Of a stretch of DNA of 33,963 nt, positions 22,999-31,727 are shown one piece after another. Made by a program: the position numbers and the translations under genes. Each line of letters opens with the position of its first letter. The stretch's first letter is position 1. This stretch comes from Bacillota bacterium (GTDB lineage: Bacteria > Bacillota > UBA4882 > UBA8346). The notes under the pieces were generated by a model. It was not told where the DNA came from. It ran no database searches and was given only the letters and a program-made list of their open reading frames with translations. The stretch covers positions 1-33,963 of the forward strand of contig JAKPCT010000116.1 of NCBI GenBank assembly GCA_029553165.1, read 5' to 3'.

Positions 22999-24186
22999 TT
23001 ATTTTTTTCCTGCGGCAACTTTATCGATCTTTTCATCTTCAAAGAATTTATTTCCGGCAAACCGGTTTTCATTGCCATTATAAGGTGCTGAGTTATTATT
23101 ACTGGATGCTGATGTAATACTTGCCACGTTACTCCCATTACTTCCACTAGTCTCAAACGCAACAGTTTTCGGTTTATTTTCAGTATAGCCGAATACTTTA
23201 TGCGCTAATTTTAAATAGCCGTGAACATTGGCGGTCTGTGAATCATCAACCAGCGTAGCTGTTTCCAATTCCATGGCAATGTAATCAGCCAACTCCTTAC
23301 CGCCACCGCCGGAAAGCAGGATTAAATCCAGTTCACGGCGATCCCAGATGGAATTCATTTCAGTAATAATCTTCGCGGTTACTTGTTCATAAGCTTCATC
23401 TTTGATCTCCTCAAGCGAATGAACTTTACCAGCCACTTTAATCTGCGCCTTTTGGACAATCCCGTCTAATTCATAATTTTCTTTAAAGATTCGATGTTGG
23501 TTCCGGAGGTAATCCGCAACAATCGCATAAGCATTCGACATACCTGTATTGGTTGAATAACTGAGTTTATCAATATACTCAAGTTTATCAACTACCACAA
23601 AGTCAGTTGTCCTAAATCCTACATCAATAATCCCTACTTTAGAACGGGATAATTCTTTATCAGCAATCACACCCCGCTGATCAAAGATCTTCTGGAACAA
23701 TGTCCCTAATGGTTGCGGGATTATTTTAACATTATTGATGGTGATCACTTTCTTGCGATCAACTCCATCAACGTTTAACATGATTGTGTGTGTCCCTTTG
23801 ATGACTTGGGCTAACAGATCCTTATTCGACAGATAATAACTGGGAGGTAGACCCGTAACCACATTAAATTCCTCAGATTCTCCCTGAACATACAAGGCTA
23901 AAGCTGCCAAAAGGAGCACTTTGGTGTTTTTTTCCTGAGCATGATTTTCACCTAACGAACGGCTTAAGATTTCACTTTGGCGAATCGCCAAATCCCCGAC
24001 AAAATACTTTTTACCATCAATAGTAACTGCTAGATTTTCAATTGGCTCCACATATGTTGTCAGCTCAGAACGATAGGTTAAGTCTTGACCGGCACCAACA
24101 ACACTTGGGAAAATATAATCCGTATCCCCGTTGCTAGCTTTTACGAAACCAAACCCGAGATCAATTCCTATATTGCGTGCTGCCAT
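22999..24186 (-). CDS. ParM/StbA-like bacterial actin homologue
   Basis: The 395-residue protein is an actin-fold ATPase. Phosphate-1 motif is GIDLGFGFVKA (6-16), phosphate-2 is VGIIDVGFRTTDFVVVD (near 205), and the adenosine motif is LILLSGGGGKEL (near 300). The spacing and GxG-x-VK start match ParM/Alp-type and archaeal Ta0583-like actins rather than MreB or FtsA. The last 50 residues are a Ser/Asn-rich, probably disordered tail, beyond the usual length of about 330. ATG 24186 follows GGGAGGT. It stands alone with its own terminator; no adaptor (ParR-like) gene or centromere repeat is next to it, and plasmid genes are absent. Likely forms filaments; cargo unknown. Confidence 0.85.
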   Translation of the reverse strand: MAARNIGIDLGFGFVKASNGDTDYIFPSVVGAGQDLTYRSELTTYVEPIENLAVTIDGKKYFVGDLAIRQSEILSRSLGENHAQEKNTKVLLLAALALYVQGESEEFNVVTGLPPSYYLSNKDLLAQVIKGTHTIMLNVDGVDRKKVITINNVKIIPQPLGTLFQKIFDQRGVIADKELSRSKVGIIDVGFRTTDFVVVDKLEYIDKLSYSTNTGMSNAYAIVADYLRNQHRIFKENYELDGIVQKAQIKVAGKVHSLEEIKDEAYEQVTAKIITEMNSIWDRRELDLILLSGGGGKELADYIAMELETATLVDDSQTANVHGYLKLAHKVFGYTENKPKTVAFETSGSNGSNVASITSASSNNNSAPYNGNENRFAGNKFFEDEKIDKVAAGKK

Positions 24187-24349
24187 TGTTACCTCCCATT
24201 ATAAAATCTAAGTGAAGCTCATTCTATTTTCACAATTTCTTTATCGGCAGCATTTGCAATCAGGATTATAGTTTTTAATAAAAATTTAACATTTTAGTTT
24301 CCGGAAATTATTTTCTAATTGTTTTCAAAATTACTTAAAATGAAGGTTA

Positions 24350-25411
24350 TTAAAAAACCCCCCAGAAAACTTTATTAATCTCTGTTTCATCATAAGCCTG
24401 TTTTAAAAATGTCAATAATGAATTGCGATTATTAATATTATAAATGTATGATTTTAACGCTTTAAACGAACCGGTAATTTGATATTTCCCCATCTTGGCG
24501 GGGATAAAAACTGACTCTGGGACATCAATTGGTAACGAGCCTGCAGCACTTGTTAGCGTAGCGGTCCCTTCAATAAAAGTATACAGACAAAAACAATCAC
24601 CGGTGGCGTTTTCAAAAACATCGCCATCAACTTCATATAACTCAACAATAAAATAGGGATTAACTGTAAGGACGCTTCTGGCAACTTCCGAATTTAGATT
24701 CAGCTTCAGTCCCTTTGATTTAAACAGCTGTTGATTATCAAAGTCAATCACTTCCAGTGCTTTATCAATATGTAATGGGCGTTTATTGCCATTGGCATCG
24801 GTCCGGTTATAATCATAAACCCGGTAAGTTGCATTGGAACTCTGCTGAATCTCGACTAATACAATCCCGGCTCCCAAAGCATGAACCACGCCAGCCGGAA
24901 TAAAGATGACGTCACCGGCAAATACCTCCATATACTGCAACTGTTCTTCAATTTGCTCCGCTTTAATCGCCTGGCGGAACACTTCCTTAGTTACTCCCGG
25001 TTTTAAATTGTAAACAATCTCTGCTCCCGGCTCGGCACTGATGATATACCACATCTCCGTCTTTCCAAATTCACCGGCTTCATTTTGAGCCGCGTATTCA
25101 TCATCCGGGTGGACTTGGACTGATAATTGCTGATTGGCATCGATTAACTTTACTAAGAGCGGAAACCTCATGAGGTACTGTTCAGCGACCAGCTCACCAA
25201 CTGCTGCTTTACCATATTTCATTAAATAATCATTGAGGATTAACCCGGCTTCCGGACCGTTTGAAATCACACTAAGTCCGTCAGGATGGGCCGAGACTTC
25301 CCAACTCTCGGCAATAATCCCCTGAGGCAGCTTCCGGCCTAACTTTTCAAGATTACGTCCACCCCACAGATAATCTTTATAAACCGGTTGAAACTTTAAC
25401 GGATAAAGCAA
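24350..25411 (-). CDS. manA: Mannose-6-phosphate isomerase, class I
   Basis: The enzyme interconverts mannose 6-phosphate and fructose 6-phosphate. The 353-residue cupin protein has WGGR near the start, the zinc ligands Q-V-H (in QVHPDD), Glu in KTEMWY, and His in IPAGVVHALG; YDYNRTDANGNKRPLH is the typical C-terminal signature of Bacillus-type ManA. The start is TTG 25411, supported by GGAGGT seven bases upstream. It is downstream of the site-2 protease gene by about 80 bases and may supply mannose-derived precursors for surface glycans. Confidence 0.95.
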   Translation of the reverse strand: MLYPLKFQPVYKDYLWGGRNLEKLGRKLPQGIIAESWEVSAHPDGLSVISNGPEAGLILNDYLMKYGKAAVGELVAEQYLMRFPLLVKLIDANQQLSVQVHPDDEYAAQNEAGEFGKTEMWYIISAEPGAEIVYNLKPGVTKEVFRQAIKAEQIEEQLQYMEVFAGDVIFIPAGVVHALGAGIVLVEIQQSSNATYRVYDYNRTDANGNKRPLHIDKALEVIDFDNQQLFKSKGLKLNLNSEVARSVLTVNPYFIVELYEVDGDVFENATGDCFCLYTFIEGTATLTSAAGSLPIDVPESVFIPAKMGKYQITGSFKALKSYIYNINNRNSLLTFLKQAYDETEINKVFWGVF

Positions 25412-25488
25412 TCAAGTACCTCCTTAAAATGAAAGATAATTAATTGTCCCTCAAATATATTAATATATTAGATTGATTTTTTATTACT

Positions 25489-26145
25489 TCAATTTATTCC
25501 AAAAATCCTAAATAAAAAATCGGTTATCACAATGGTGACCTCCGCAATCGGGAAAAAGTTAATTTGAGTGATATTTTCAGCAATAATAATTAAAATAAAA
25601 ATCATACTCCCATAACGCAATAATCCTTCTTTAAAACCAGCATACCGTCCCGGGATAAATACCGAGATCAGATGCGAACCATCGAGTGGAGGAATTGGCA
25701 GCATGTTAAAGACGGCTAATACGACATTAATGATAATAAAATAAAATAACATCCGTGCAAAATAGGGTTGAAAATTTTCAATCTGAATCCAACTCAAATC
25801 TACCGACAACATTAGTTTAAGTAAAAATACAAAAAATACCGCTGCCAGGATATTAGAGATTGGTCCGGCGATTGAGACCAGGATTTCATCACGGCGGGAC
25901 TTTTTAAAAGCCCGGGGATCAATCTGTACCGGTTTGGCCCAACCAAAACCAGCAACCAACAGCATTAGAAAACCAATTGGATCAATGTGGGCAACCGGAT
26001 TTAAGGTTAAACGCCCCTGTCTTTCTGGAGTGTCATCGCCAAGCTTCGTTGCTGTCAAAGCATGAGAAAACTCGTGAATTGCAAGCCCAAAAAGAATTGC
26101 CGGTAACTTAAGTATTAACTCTGCTAAATCGAGATTCTGAAACAA
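25489..26145 (-). CDS. Site-2 protease family (M50) membrane protein
   Basis: The 218-residue membrane protein carries the zinc-metalloprotease motif HEFSH (24-28) in its first membrane segment and the third ligand region NMLPIPPLDGSH near residue 150. Four to five hydrophobic segments are visible. The short YwhC-like form has no PDZ domain; the group is widespread and its substrate is mostly unknown. TTG 26145 is the start, preceded by AGGAGGAG. It may be co-transcribed with manA. Confidence 0.9.
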   Translation of the reverse strand: MFQNLDLAELILKLPAILFGLAIHEFSHALTATKLGDDTPERQGRLTLNPVAHIDPIGFLMLLVAGFGWAKPVQIDPRAFKKSRRDEILVSIAGPISNILAAVFFVFLLKLMLSVDLSWIQIENFQPYFARMLFYFIIINVVLAVFNMLPIPPLDGSHLISVFIPGRYAGFKEGLLRYGSMIFILIIIAENITQINFFPIAEVTIVITDFLFRIFGIN

Positions 26146-26225
26146 TTTATCTCCTCCTGTTTGCTATGGCTAATCAACTAAACTAAAATAATTGTAACAC
26201 TTTTTCTAAGAAAAACCAATTTATT

Positions 26226-26252
26226 ATAAACAAAAAAGCCCCGTAGGGCTTT
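26226..26252 (-). terminator. Terminator of the cohesin-like lipoprotein gene
   Basis: On the minus strand AAAGCCC-TACG-GGGCTTT (26252-26235) is followed by TTTGTTTATAA. It is 25 bases past the stop. Confidence 0.85.
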
Positions 26253-26277
26253 GTTAATATACAAGTAAATCTAATTT

Positions 26278-26851
26278 TTACTTAACAACTACCGCTGCCG
26301 GCTTATAATAGACATAATGCCAGACATTCTCTTTCACTTTTCCATTCTCATAAATAATAGTATGGAAACTTCCCCGTTCCCCATTTTCCGCAATTAATTG
26401 GTAATTACCAGGTACAGCATCATCTTTAACCTTCATCTTTACTGTAACAAATAGTCCATCACTTGTTACAAAACTGTCTTCCGGAGTATAAGTTAAAGTG
26501 ATAATTCCTATTTTTCCAGCATAATAATTAAATTCTGACAGGTCCGTGACCATTGAAGCCGGAGTTAAATTCACAAATTCTAAAACGTTAGAATCATAGT
26601 TGATCGAAAAAGATAAAGCATTAATGCCTTTTTCAGGTAGCCGCGTTATTTATTACCGGCACATCAAAAACAGAGCTCCGTGAAACAATAAATTGATCGT
26701 TATAACCAAGAGACACTTGGATGGTAGGATCATTACCAACTTGAGGTCCTGGATTTGAAGTTTTGGATTTGCTTGAACCGCCGCATCCTGCAATAGTTAA
26801 TGCTAAAACCAGACACAAACAGATTAGAACACTATTCCGAAACAATTTCAT
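26278..26851 (-). pseudogene. Cohesin-domain-like lipoprotein, split by a one-base frameshift
   Basis: The first frame (26851 to 26633) encodes a lipoprotein signal with lipobox LTIAGC, then a GGSSKSK linker and a strand ending in VPVINNA before a stop. The second frame, open from at least 26640 to 26278, resumes as LPEKGINALSFSINYDSNV, followed by LEFVNLTPASM. Removing one G in GCGG (26644-26641, minus strand) joins them into one 190-residue protein. The joined text resembles a cohesin fold (VPV...GINALSFSINYDS-x-VLEFVN...GI-LTLTYTP), the partner domain of dockerins. ATG 26851 follows GGGAGGGGG. No dockerin protein is visible here. Either a recent pseudogene or a sequence error. Confidence 0.8.
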
Positions 26852-26955
26852 ACCGATAATCCCCCTCCCAATTAATCTTTTTTAACAATAACCCAATCAA
26901 CAAGCGATGTCAAGACATTATTTCCCAGTCAAATTAGCTCATTTTATTATCCAAA

Positions 26956-27414
26956 TTAAACCGGTTTACGCTTCAACAGATAAGTCCGAGGAGCAAATCC
27001 AAACTGACGGTAGAACGGCAATGCTGCTTCATTGCCAACTGCCACCTCGATTAGAATCTCAGTTACTCCAACTGCTGCAAACCATTCCAGCGAACGTTTC
27101 ATCAAAGTTCTCCCGATCCCCAATTTCCGGTATTCTGCTTCAATATAAATTGAATCAATTTCTCCGCGGCCATCTTCATGAAGCGATGCAATACAGTAGC
27201 CAATAATCCGACCTAAACTGGTTTCCTCGGCAACATAAATTTTAATCGCTTTTTTATTTTTCATAAGTTTCTGTTGACGTTGCTCAAAGGTTGTCGTCGC
27301 AAAGTCATTTTTAAAATCACTTGCCCGTTCATAATGGTGGATTCGCAGTTTCTCCCATAACGGTCTAAGCTGTTCTACTTCCGAGAAAGGAATCTCTTTA
27401 TAATTTATAGTCAT
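26956..27414 (-). CDS. GNAT family N-acetyltransferase
   Basis: The 152-residue protein has the GNAT acetyl-CoA binding signature YRKLGIGRTLMKRSL (Q/R-x-x-G-x-G/A type) after EIDSIYIEAE, and ends with ALPFYRQFGFAPR, a normal motif B region. It transfers an acetyl group to an amine; the substrate is unknown. ATG 27414 is chosen because GGAGG lies 5 bases upstream and the protein then begins like its family; a frame open to 27489 would add 25 residues. It follows the CPBP gene closely, so both are likely in one operon. Confidence 0.92.
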   Translation of the reverse strand: MTINYKEIPFSEVEQLRPLWEKLRIHHYERASDFKNDFATTTFEQRQQKLMKNKKAIKIYVAEETSLGRIIGYCIASLHEDGRGEIDSIYIEAEYRKLGIGRTLMKRSLEWFAAVGVTEILIEVAVGNEAALPFYRQFGFAPRTYLLKRKPV

Positions 27415-27492
27415 AATAGCCTCCGCTCCTATCAACAACATAATATCTTCAATACCGCCACAACGTTTGATCATGAGTTCCTGAATCATTCT

Positions 27493-28368
27493 TTACCTGT
27501 CTTGATTAACCTTTAGTTTATTGATCCTCAAAAAGACAACTATAACCCCTATCAAGACAATAATTCCGGTAATGCTTGTCTCCGGTCCAAATGTAGTCCC
27601 GGGAATTCCTACCCATAATTTGGGACCGGTAATCTTAGTTACTAAAAAAACAGCTTCATTGGCATTGATTCCGGTAAGTCCCAACAAATAATACTCCATC
27701 AGATTCCAGGCAAAATGGATTCCTACAGGTGCCCATAAACTCCGATTCGTTACAAAGCTCATTGCAATTAAAATCGCTGCCAAAGTATGGGATATTACCA
27801 CAAAAATCAAATCCGTCCCGGCAATTCCCGGATTTAACAGATGAACTAATGCAAAGATAACGGATGAGACAATGACTGCCATTTTCAGATTCAAAAACTT
27901 TTCAAACATTTGCAGCAGGTAGCCACGAAAAAAAAGTTCTTCAGTTACCGCTACCGCTGCCATATAACCCACCGCCAATGAAAAATCTTTCAAGATTGAA
28001 ACCCAATCCCGTTCATTCCATGCAAATCCTTTAATCTCCATCCAACCGCATGTGAGTACAATTATCAAAAAAGTGAACATAATTGATGTCCCAACCATTA
28101 ATCCGGTCAACAACTCCCTGCCGGAATTTTTATTAACTTTAAGGCCGCATTCCTGTAAACCAATACTGCCTAATACCCGGTTTGAAACTGCTATTGCTGT
28201 CACTACAACCAACAACAAGGCCAACTCACTGAGCAACTCTTTGATCTGTAAATCTTGTAACTGCAAAGTTTTAAACACGATCCCCGTAATAAATATTCCA
28301 ATAAACAGAATCAACAGAAACAAAATCAGAAACAAAACAATCTTGAATGCCGGATGTAAATTTTTCAT
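27493..28368 (-). CDS. CPBP family intramembrane glutamic endopeptidase (CAAX protease-like)
   Basis: The 291-residue protein has about eight hydrophobic segments. The ABI/CPBP motifs are E-E-L-F-F-R-G (motif 1), H-L-L-N (motif 2) and HFAWNLMEY (motif 3), which together form the glutamate-based active site. Members cleave membrane-bound peptides or process prenylated proteins and bacteriocin-like peptides; the substrate cannot be told. ATG 28368 is preferred because GGAAGGTG precedes it; TTG 28383 would sit on that site. The start lies just past the stop of the PHP gene, so the two are coupled. Confidence 0.9.
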   Translation of the reverse strand: MKNLHPAFKIVLFLILFLLILFIGIFITGIVFKTLQLQDLQIKELLSELALLLVVVTAIAVSNRVLGSIGLQECGLKVNKNSGRELLTGLMVGTSIMFTFLIIVLTCGWMEIKGFAWNERDWVSILKDFSLAVGYMAAVAVTEELFFRGYLLQMFEKFLNLKMAVIVSSVIFALVHLLNPGIAGTDLIFVVISHTLAAILIAMSFVTNRSLWAPVGIHFAWNLMEYYLLGLTGINANEAVFLVTKITGPKLWVGIPGTTFGPETSITGIIVLIGVIVVFLRINKLKVNQDR

Positions 28369-28372
28369 GTTT

Positions 28373-29221
28373 TCACCTTCCAACCTTGCCAGTTTCTAAA
28401 CTGACCGTAGTCCACTTACTATTGAGTAAAACTTGTTGTTCCTGATAACCAACTTCCCTTAACAAAGCTTTAGCTTCATCAAACCAACCATCAATCATTT
28501 CCGGAGAATGAGCATCAGAATTAAGCACAATCGGAATCTTCAGCTTACTGCACTCCCTTAAGATCCAGGGGCTTGGGTAAGGTTCGGACAGATATCCTCT
28601 TAAAATTCCACCCGTATTTACCTCCAAAATAGATCCCGAATCAGCTATAACTTTCAAGGTTTCAAGGACAATTCTTTGATACCACTTTTCCCGTTCCGAG
28701 AAAAACTGCTCGTTTTGGTTGTTCTTTTTGATGATATCGAAATGACCAATGATGGTTGGCTGAACCTCAGTAACCATCTCCCTGACTAAACGGTAGTATT
28801 CGGTGACAAACTCTTGAATCTCCCCCTGAAAATAATCCAGCGTCTGTTCAAAATCTGCCTTACTGCCATCAATACTTAAATATTGTTGTCTTTCAAAATC
28901 AGCAATAAAATGGATTGAACCAATACAGTAGTCCCATTGATACTGCGCAAACAGATTATGGGTATTGTTTGAAAAGTAGTCGATTTCTAGCCCTTGATAA
29001 ACTTCAATCTGATTTTGATACTTGATCTTTAAAGCATTAATTGTTGTATAATACCGCTGCGCTCGATCAGCAGGCATTGTCCAGTCACAATCAAACGGGA
29101 CCGGTGCGTGAGAAGAGAAACCGAGAGCTTGAAAGCCTTTGGCAAGTGCGGCTTGAATAAAAGCTTCCGGTTCCTGTTGACCGTCACAGAAATAACAATG
29201 AGTATGATAATTGGTTGCCAT
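28373..29221 (-). CDS. PHP-family phosphatase (histidinol-phosphatase-like)
   Basis: The 282-residue cytosolic enzyme has the PHP-domain metal ligands. N-terminal NYHTHCYFCDG is the H-x-H motif, followed by GFSSHAP, GLEIDYF, CIGSIHFI, GHFDIIKK and the C-terminal NSDAHSPEMIDGW. This set of motifs matches histidinol-phosphate phosphatase of the HisK/HisJ type, which makes L-histidinol. No his genes are nearby, so a related phosphoester substrate cannot be excluded. ATG 29221 follows AGAGGTGG. It is the first gene of a three-gene run with CPBP and GNAT. Confidence 0.88.
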   Translation of the reverse strand: MATNYHTHCYFCDGQQEPEAFIQAALAKGFQALGFSSHAPVPFDCDWTMPADRAQRYYTTINALKIKYQNQIEVYQGLEIDYFSNNTHNLFAQYQWDYCIGSIHFIADFERQQYLSIDGSKADFEQTLDYFQGEIQEFVTEYYRLVREMVTEVQPTIIGHFDIIKKNNQNEQFFSEREKWYQRIVLETLKVIADSGSILEVNTGGILRGYLSEPYPSPWILRECSKLKIPIVLNSDAHSPEMIDGWFDEAKALLREVGYQEQQVLLNSKWTTVSLETGKVGR

Positions 29222-29313
29222 AATCCACCTCTTTTAACCTGGATTCTATTATTTTACAACTATCGTGGTTCAGATACAATAACAAACCGCTTAATTTAGT
29301 GTTCTTTCTTGAC

Positions 29314-29351
29314 CAAAAAATAAGAGCTGCTTGATTCATTTTGCAAGCAGC
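29314..29351 (-). terminator. Terminator at the end of the flagellar run
   Basis: On the minus strand GCTGCTTG (29351-29344) and CAAGCAGC (29333-29326) form a stem followed by TCTTATTTTTT. It ends the fliF-motE unit here, before the PHP gene. Confidence 0.85.
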
Positions 29352-29373
29352 CCATTAGTTCTTTTAATAACAG

Positions 29374-29922
29374 TTAATTGTTATTGACCTGACTTTGCGT
29401 CAGCTTTATTACATATTCAGCTGGTAAGTTTTCCATAATCTTAATTACTTGTGACGAACGAAGTTGATTAAAGATTAGAATCGTAGTTTCTACCGGTAAC
29501 TCTCTAATAACTACTGCCGCTTTATCAGGCTTCATTCCACCAACCATTGCCAAATACTTACGGTGATCATCCGGCGTTACATCAGTAGCAGTTTTAGCAG
29601 TATCCCGTTTTAACTGTTGTCGTTCCCAATTTAATTTTTCAGTTTCAAAACTCTTAATTCTTTTATCTAACTCCGCTTCTGATTGGCTCAATCTTTCTTG
29701 CAACGCTTGGAGTTCAGCTTCTTTCTTTTTTAATACCTCACTCCGCTTTTTTCCAAGTTCATAATTTTGAGCTACATCCTTTAACTCCGGTAACGAACTA
29801 ACCGCACTCAAAGCTAATTTATTGATCTCCCAGAACCCAATCAGGTCCCCTACCCAGATACCGAGGACCAAAACCACCAGTAAAGCAATTACCGTCAAAA
29901 TACCTAAAAAGTAACGAACCAC
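29374..29922 (-). CDS. MotE-like flagellar protein (MgtE-N domain)
   Basis: The 182-residue protein has one N-terminal membrane segment (about 4-25), then a coiled coil (about 55-100), then a C-terminal domain with MVGGMKPDKAAVVIRELP and the MgtE-intracellular-N-like helix repeats. This is the layout of YlxF/MotE, which sits next to FliJ in flagellar clusters. MotE-type proteins are linked to MotC-like chaperoning and stator or rotor assembly; the role here is inferred from position. The start is GTG 29922 with GGAGGG upstream. It is the last gene of the flagellar run. Confidence 0.85.
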   Translation of the reverse strand: MVRYFLGILTVIALLVVLVLGIWVGDLIGFWEINKLALSAVSSLPELKDVAQNYELGKKRSEVLKKKEAELQALQERLSQSEAELDKRIKSFETEKLNWERQQLKRDTAKTATDVTPDDHRKYLAMVGGMKPDKAAVVIRELPVETTILIFNQLRSSQVIKIMENLPAEYVIKLTQSQVNNN

Positions 29923-29938
29923 TTCTCCGGCTCCCTCC

Positions 29939-30394
29939 TCAATCAGTTGTTTCCTGGTGAATAAACCGGGTTGTCCCTAATTCATCCAGGAATTCCGTCT
30001 CCTGCTTTAGCTCTGCTGATTTATATTCCTCATAAGCTTTTTCTTTAAGCTTTTCAACTATTTTCTTCTCCTTAGTCGCTTCAATCAGGTTTTGCCGCGC
30101 TTTGGCCAAATCTTCGTTGCAACGATCAATTCTCGCGTAATCTTCTACTAATAATTGGTTTAGTTTGTTCAAATAATTATGATAATAAGTTGCTAAATTC
30201 AAATCAAGACGTTGTTTTTGCAAATTTTCCTGATACATTGCAGTCGTTTCGGCAATCTCTGCCTGACGACGCTTCAGTTGCCGCAAAGCTTCCTCCAAGC
30301 GGAGTTCTGCCTGACGCAATTCCCGTTTCCGTAGATCCTCCAGCCTGGTCCTTACTTTTAAAACCGTCTCTAACTTAAACTTAAACTTCTTCAT
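29939..30394 (-). CDS. fliJ: FliJ flagellar export protein
   Basis: The 151-residue protein is almost entirely coiled coil, starting FKFKLETVLKVR, which is typical of FliJ. FliJ links the FliI ATPase ring to the export gate FlhA. ATG 30394 lies within the last 14 bases of fliI, so translation is coupled. Length matches the family. It precedes motE. Confidence 0.93.
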   Translation of the reverse strand: MKKFKFKLETVLKVRTRLEDLRKRELRQAELRLEEALRQLKRRQAEIAETTAMYQENLQKQRLDLNLATYYHNYLNKLNQLLVEDYARIDRCNEDLAKARQNLIEATKEKKIVEKLKEKAYEEYKSAELKQETEFLDELGTTRFIHQETTD

Positions 30395-31727
30395 TGTCGA
30401 GGTTTCCGCCCATCATCGTAATCAACTGGGAAACGGTAGCAGCATACGATATCTTCTCTTCAACACCCTGCCGTAAAAAATCATTGATTGTCGAAATCAT
30501 ATCGATCGCACTGTCGATCTGGGGATTACTGCCTCTAGAATAAGCTCCGATATTAATCAAATCCTGATTGTTACGATATGTTGCCAGGTTATTTCGCAAC
30601 TCTCCTGCCGTCCGTAAGTGTTCTTGGGAAACCAACTCAACCATCAGACGGCTGACACTGGCTAAAACATCAATTGCCGGATAATGATTCAAATGCGCTA
30701 ATTCCCGTGATAAAACAATATGTCCGTCTAAGATACCACGTACAGCGTCCGCAATCGGCTCATTCATATCATCGCCTTCGACCAGGACGGTGTATAACCC
30801 TGTGATACTTCCTTGGTCAGCTGTTCCCGAACGTTCCAAGAGCCGTGGTAACATTGCAAAAACTGATGGCGTATAACCACGGGTGGTTGGTGGTTCTCCA
30901 ACAGCTAAACCTACTTCCCGTTGCGCCATTGCAAAGCGGGTTACCGAATCCATCATCAGCATTACGTCATAACCGCGATCCCGGAAATACTCGGCAACAG
31001 CCGTTGCTACCATTGCGCCTTTGATCCGGACCAATGCCGGTTGATCCGAAGTCGCCACCACCACCACCGAACGTGCCAACCCTTCAGGTCCTAAATCCCG
31101 CTCTAAAAAGTCACGGACTTCACGCCCCCGTTCACCAATCAATCCGATTACATTGATATCCGCATCAGTATTCCGGGCGATCATTCCCAACAATGTACTC
31201 TTTCCAACACCACTACCCGCAAAGATACCTACCCTTTGTCCCCGGCCACAGGTAAGCAGTCCGTCAATCGCTTTGATCCCCAACGCCAGTGGGGCATTAA
31301 TTCTTTTTCTGGTCAATGGATTCGGCGGATTGGCATTGAGTGGGTAAAACTGCCCCGATAATAATGGACCTTTTTGATCCATCGGATTACCCAATCCATC
31401 TAAGACCCGGCCCAGAAGCCCTTCACCAACCTCAACCCGTAATTGCTGACCGGAAGCGATAATCTCGCAGCCCGGACTGATTCCGGTCATCTCACCCAGG
31501 GGCATCAAAATTACCCGCCCCGATTTAAAACCCACAACTTCAGACGGTAATAATTCACCGTCTTTAGTCTTGATCAAACAATATTCACCCATATTAACCG
31601 CCGGACCATCCCCTTCAATGGTTAAACCCAGTATTTGGCTGACTTTTCCGGTACATTTAATCGAAGCGGTTGATTCGACTATTGGGATGTAGTTTGCAGC
31701 TGCAAATGGTGGAATTATCCTACTCAT
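30381..31727 (-). CDS. fliI: FliI flagellar protein export ATPase
   Basis: The 448-residue F1-beta-like ATPase drives flagellar protein export. Walker A is GSGVGKST (171-178), Walker B is in VMLMMDSVTRFA, and the GLIGERGREVR catalytic Glu follows; EPPTTRGYTPSVFA is a family landmark. It starts with ATG 31727 in an ATGA overlap with fliH. It sits between fliH and fliJ, the usual order. Confidence 0.97.
   Translation of the reverse strand: MSRIIPPFAAANYIPIVESTASIKCTGKVSQILGLTIEGDGPAVNMGEYCLIKTKDGELLPSEVVGFKSGRVILMPLGEMTGISPGCEIIASGQQLRVEVGEGLLGRVLDGLGNPMDQKGPLLSGQFYPLNANPPNPLTRKRINAPLALGIKAIDGLLTCGRGQRVGIFAGSGVGKSTLLGMIARNTDADINVIGLIGERGREVRDFLERDLGPEGLARSVVVVATSDQPALVRIKGAMVATAVAEYFRDRGYDVMLMMDSVTRFAMAQREVGLAVGEPPTTRGYTPSVFAMLPRLLERSGTADQGSITGLYTVLVEGDDMNEPIADAVRGILDGHIVLSRELAHLNHYPAIDVLASVSRLMVELVSQEHLRTAGELRNNLATYRNNQDLINIGAYSRGSNPQIDSAIDMISTINDFLRQGVEEKISYAATVSQLITMMGGNLDNEEV

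Noticed and set aside
22917-23162. A frame over the end of the ParM-like gene and its terminator
   Set aside because: It runs through the terminator hairpin and has no start site or similarity.
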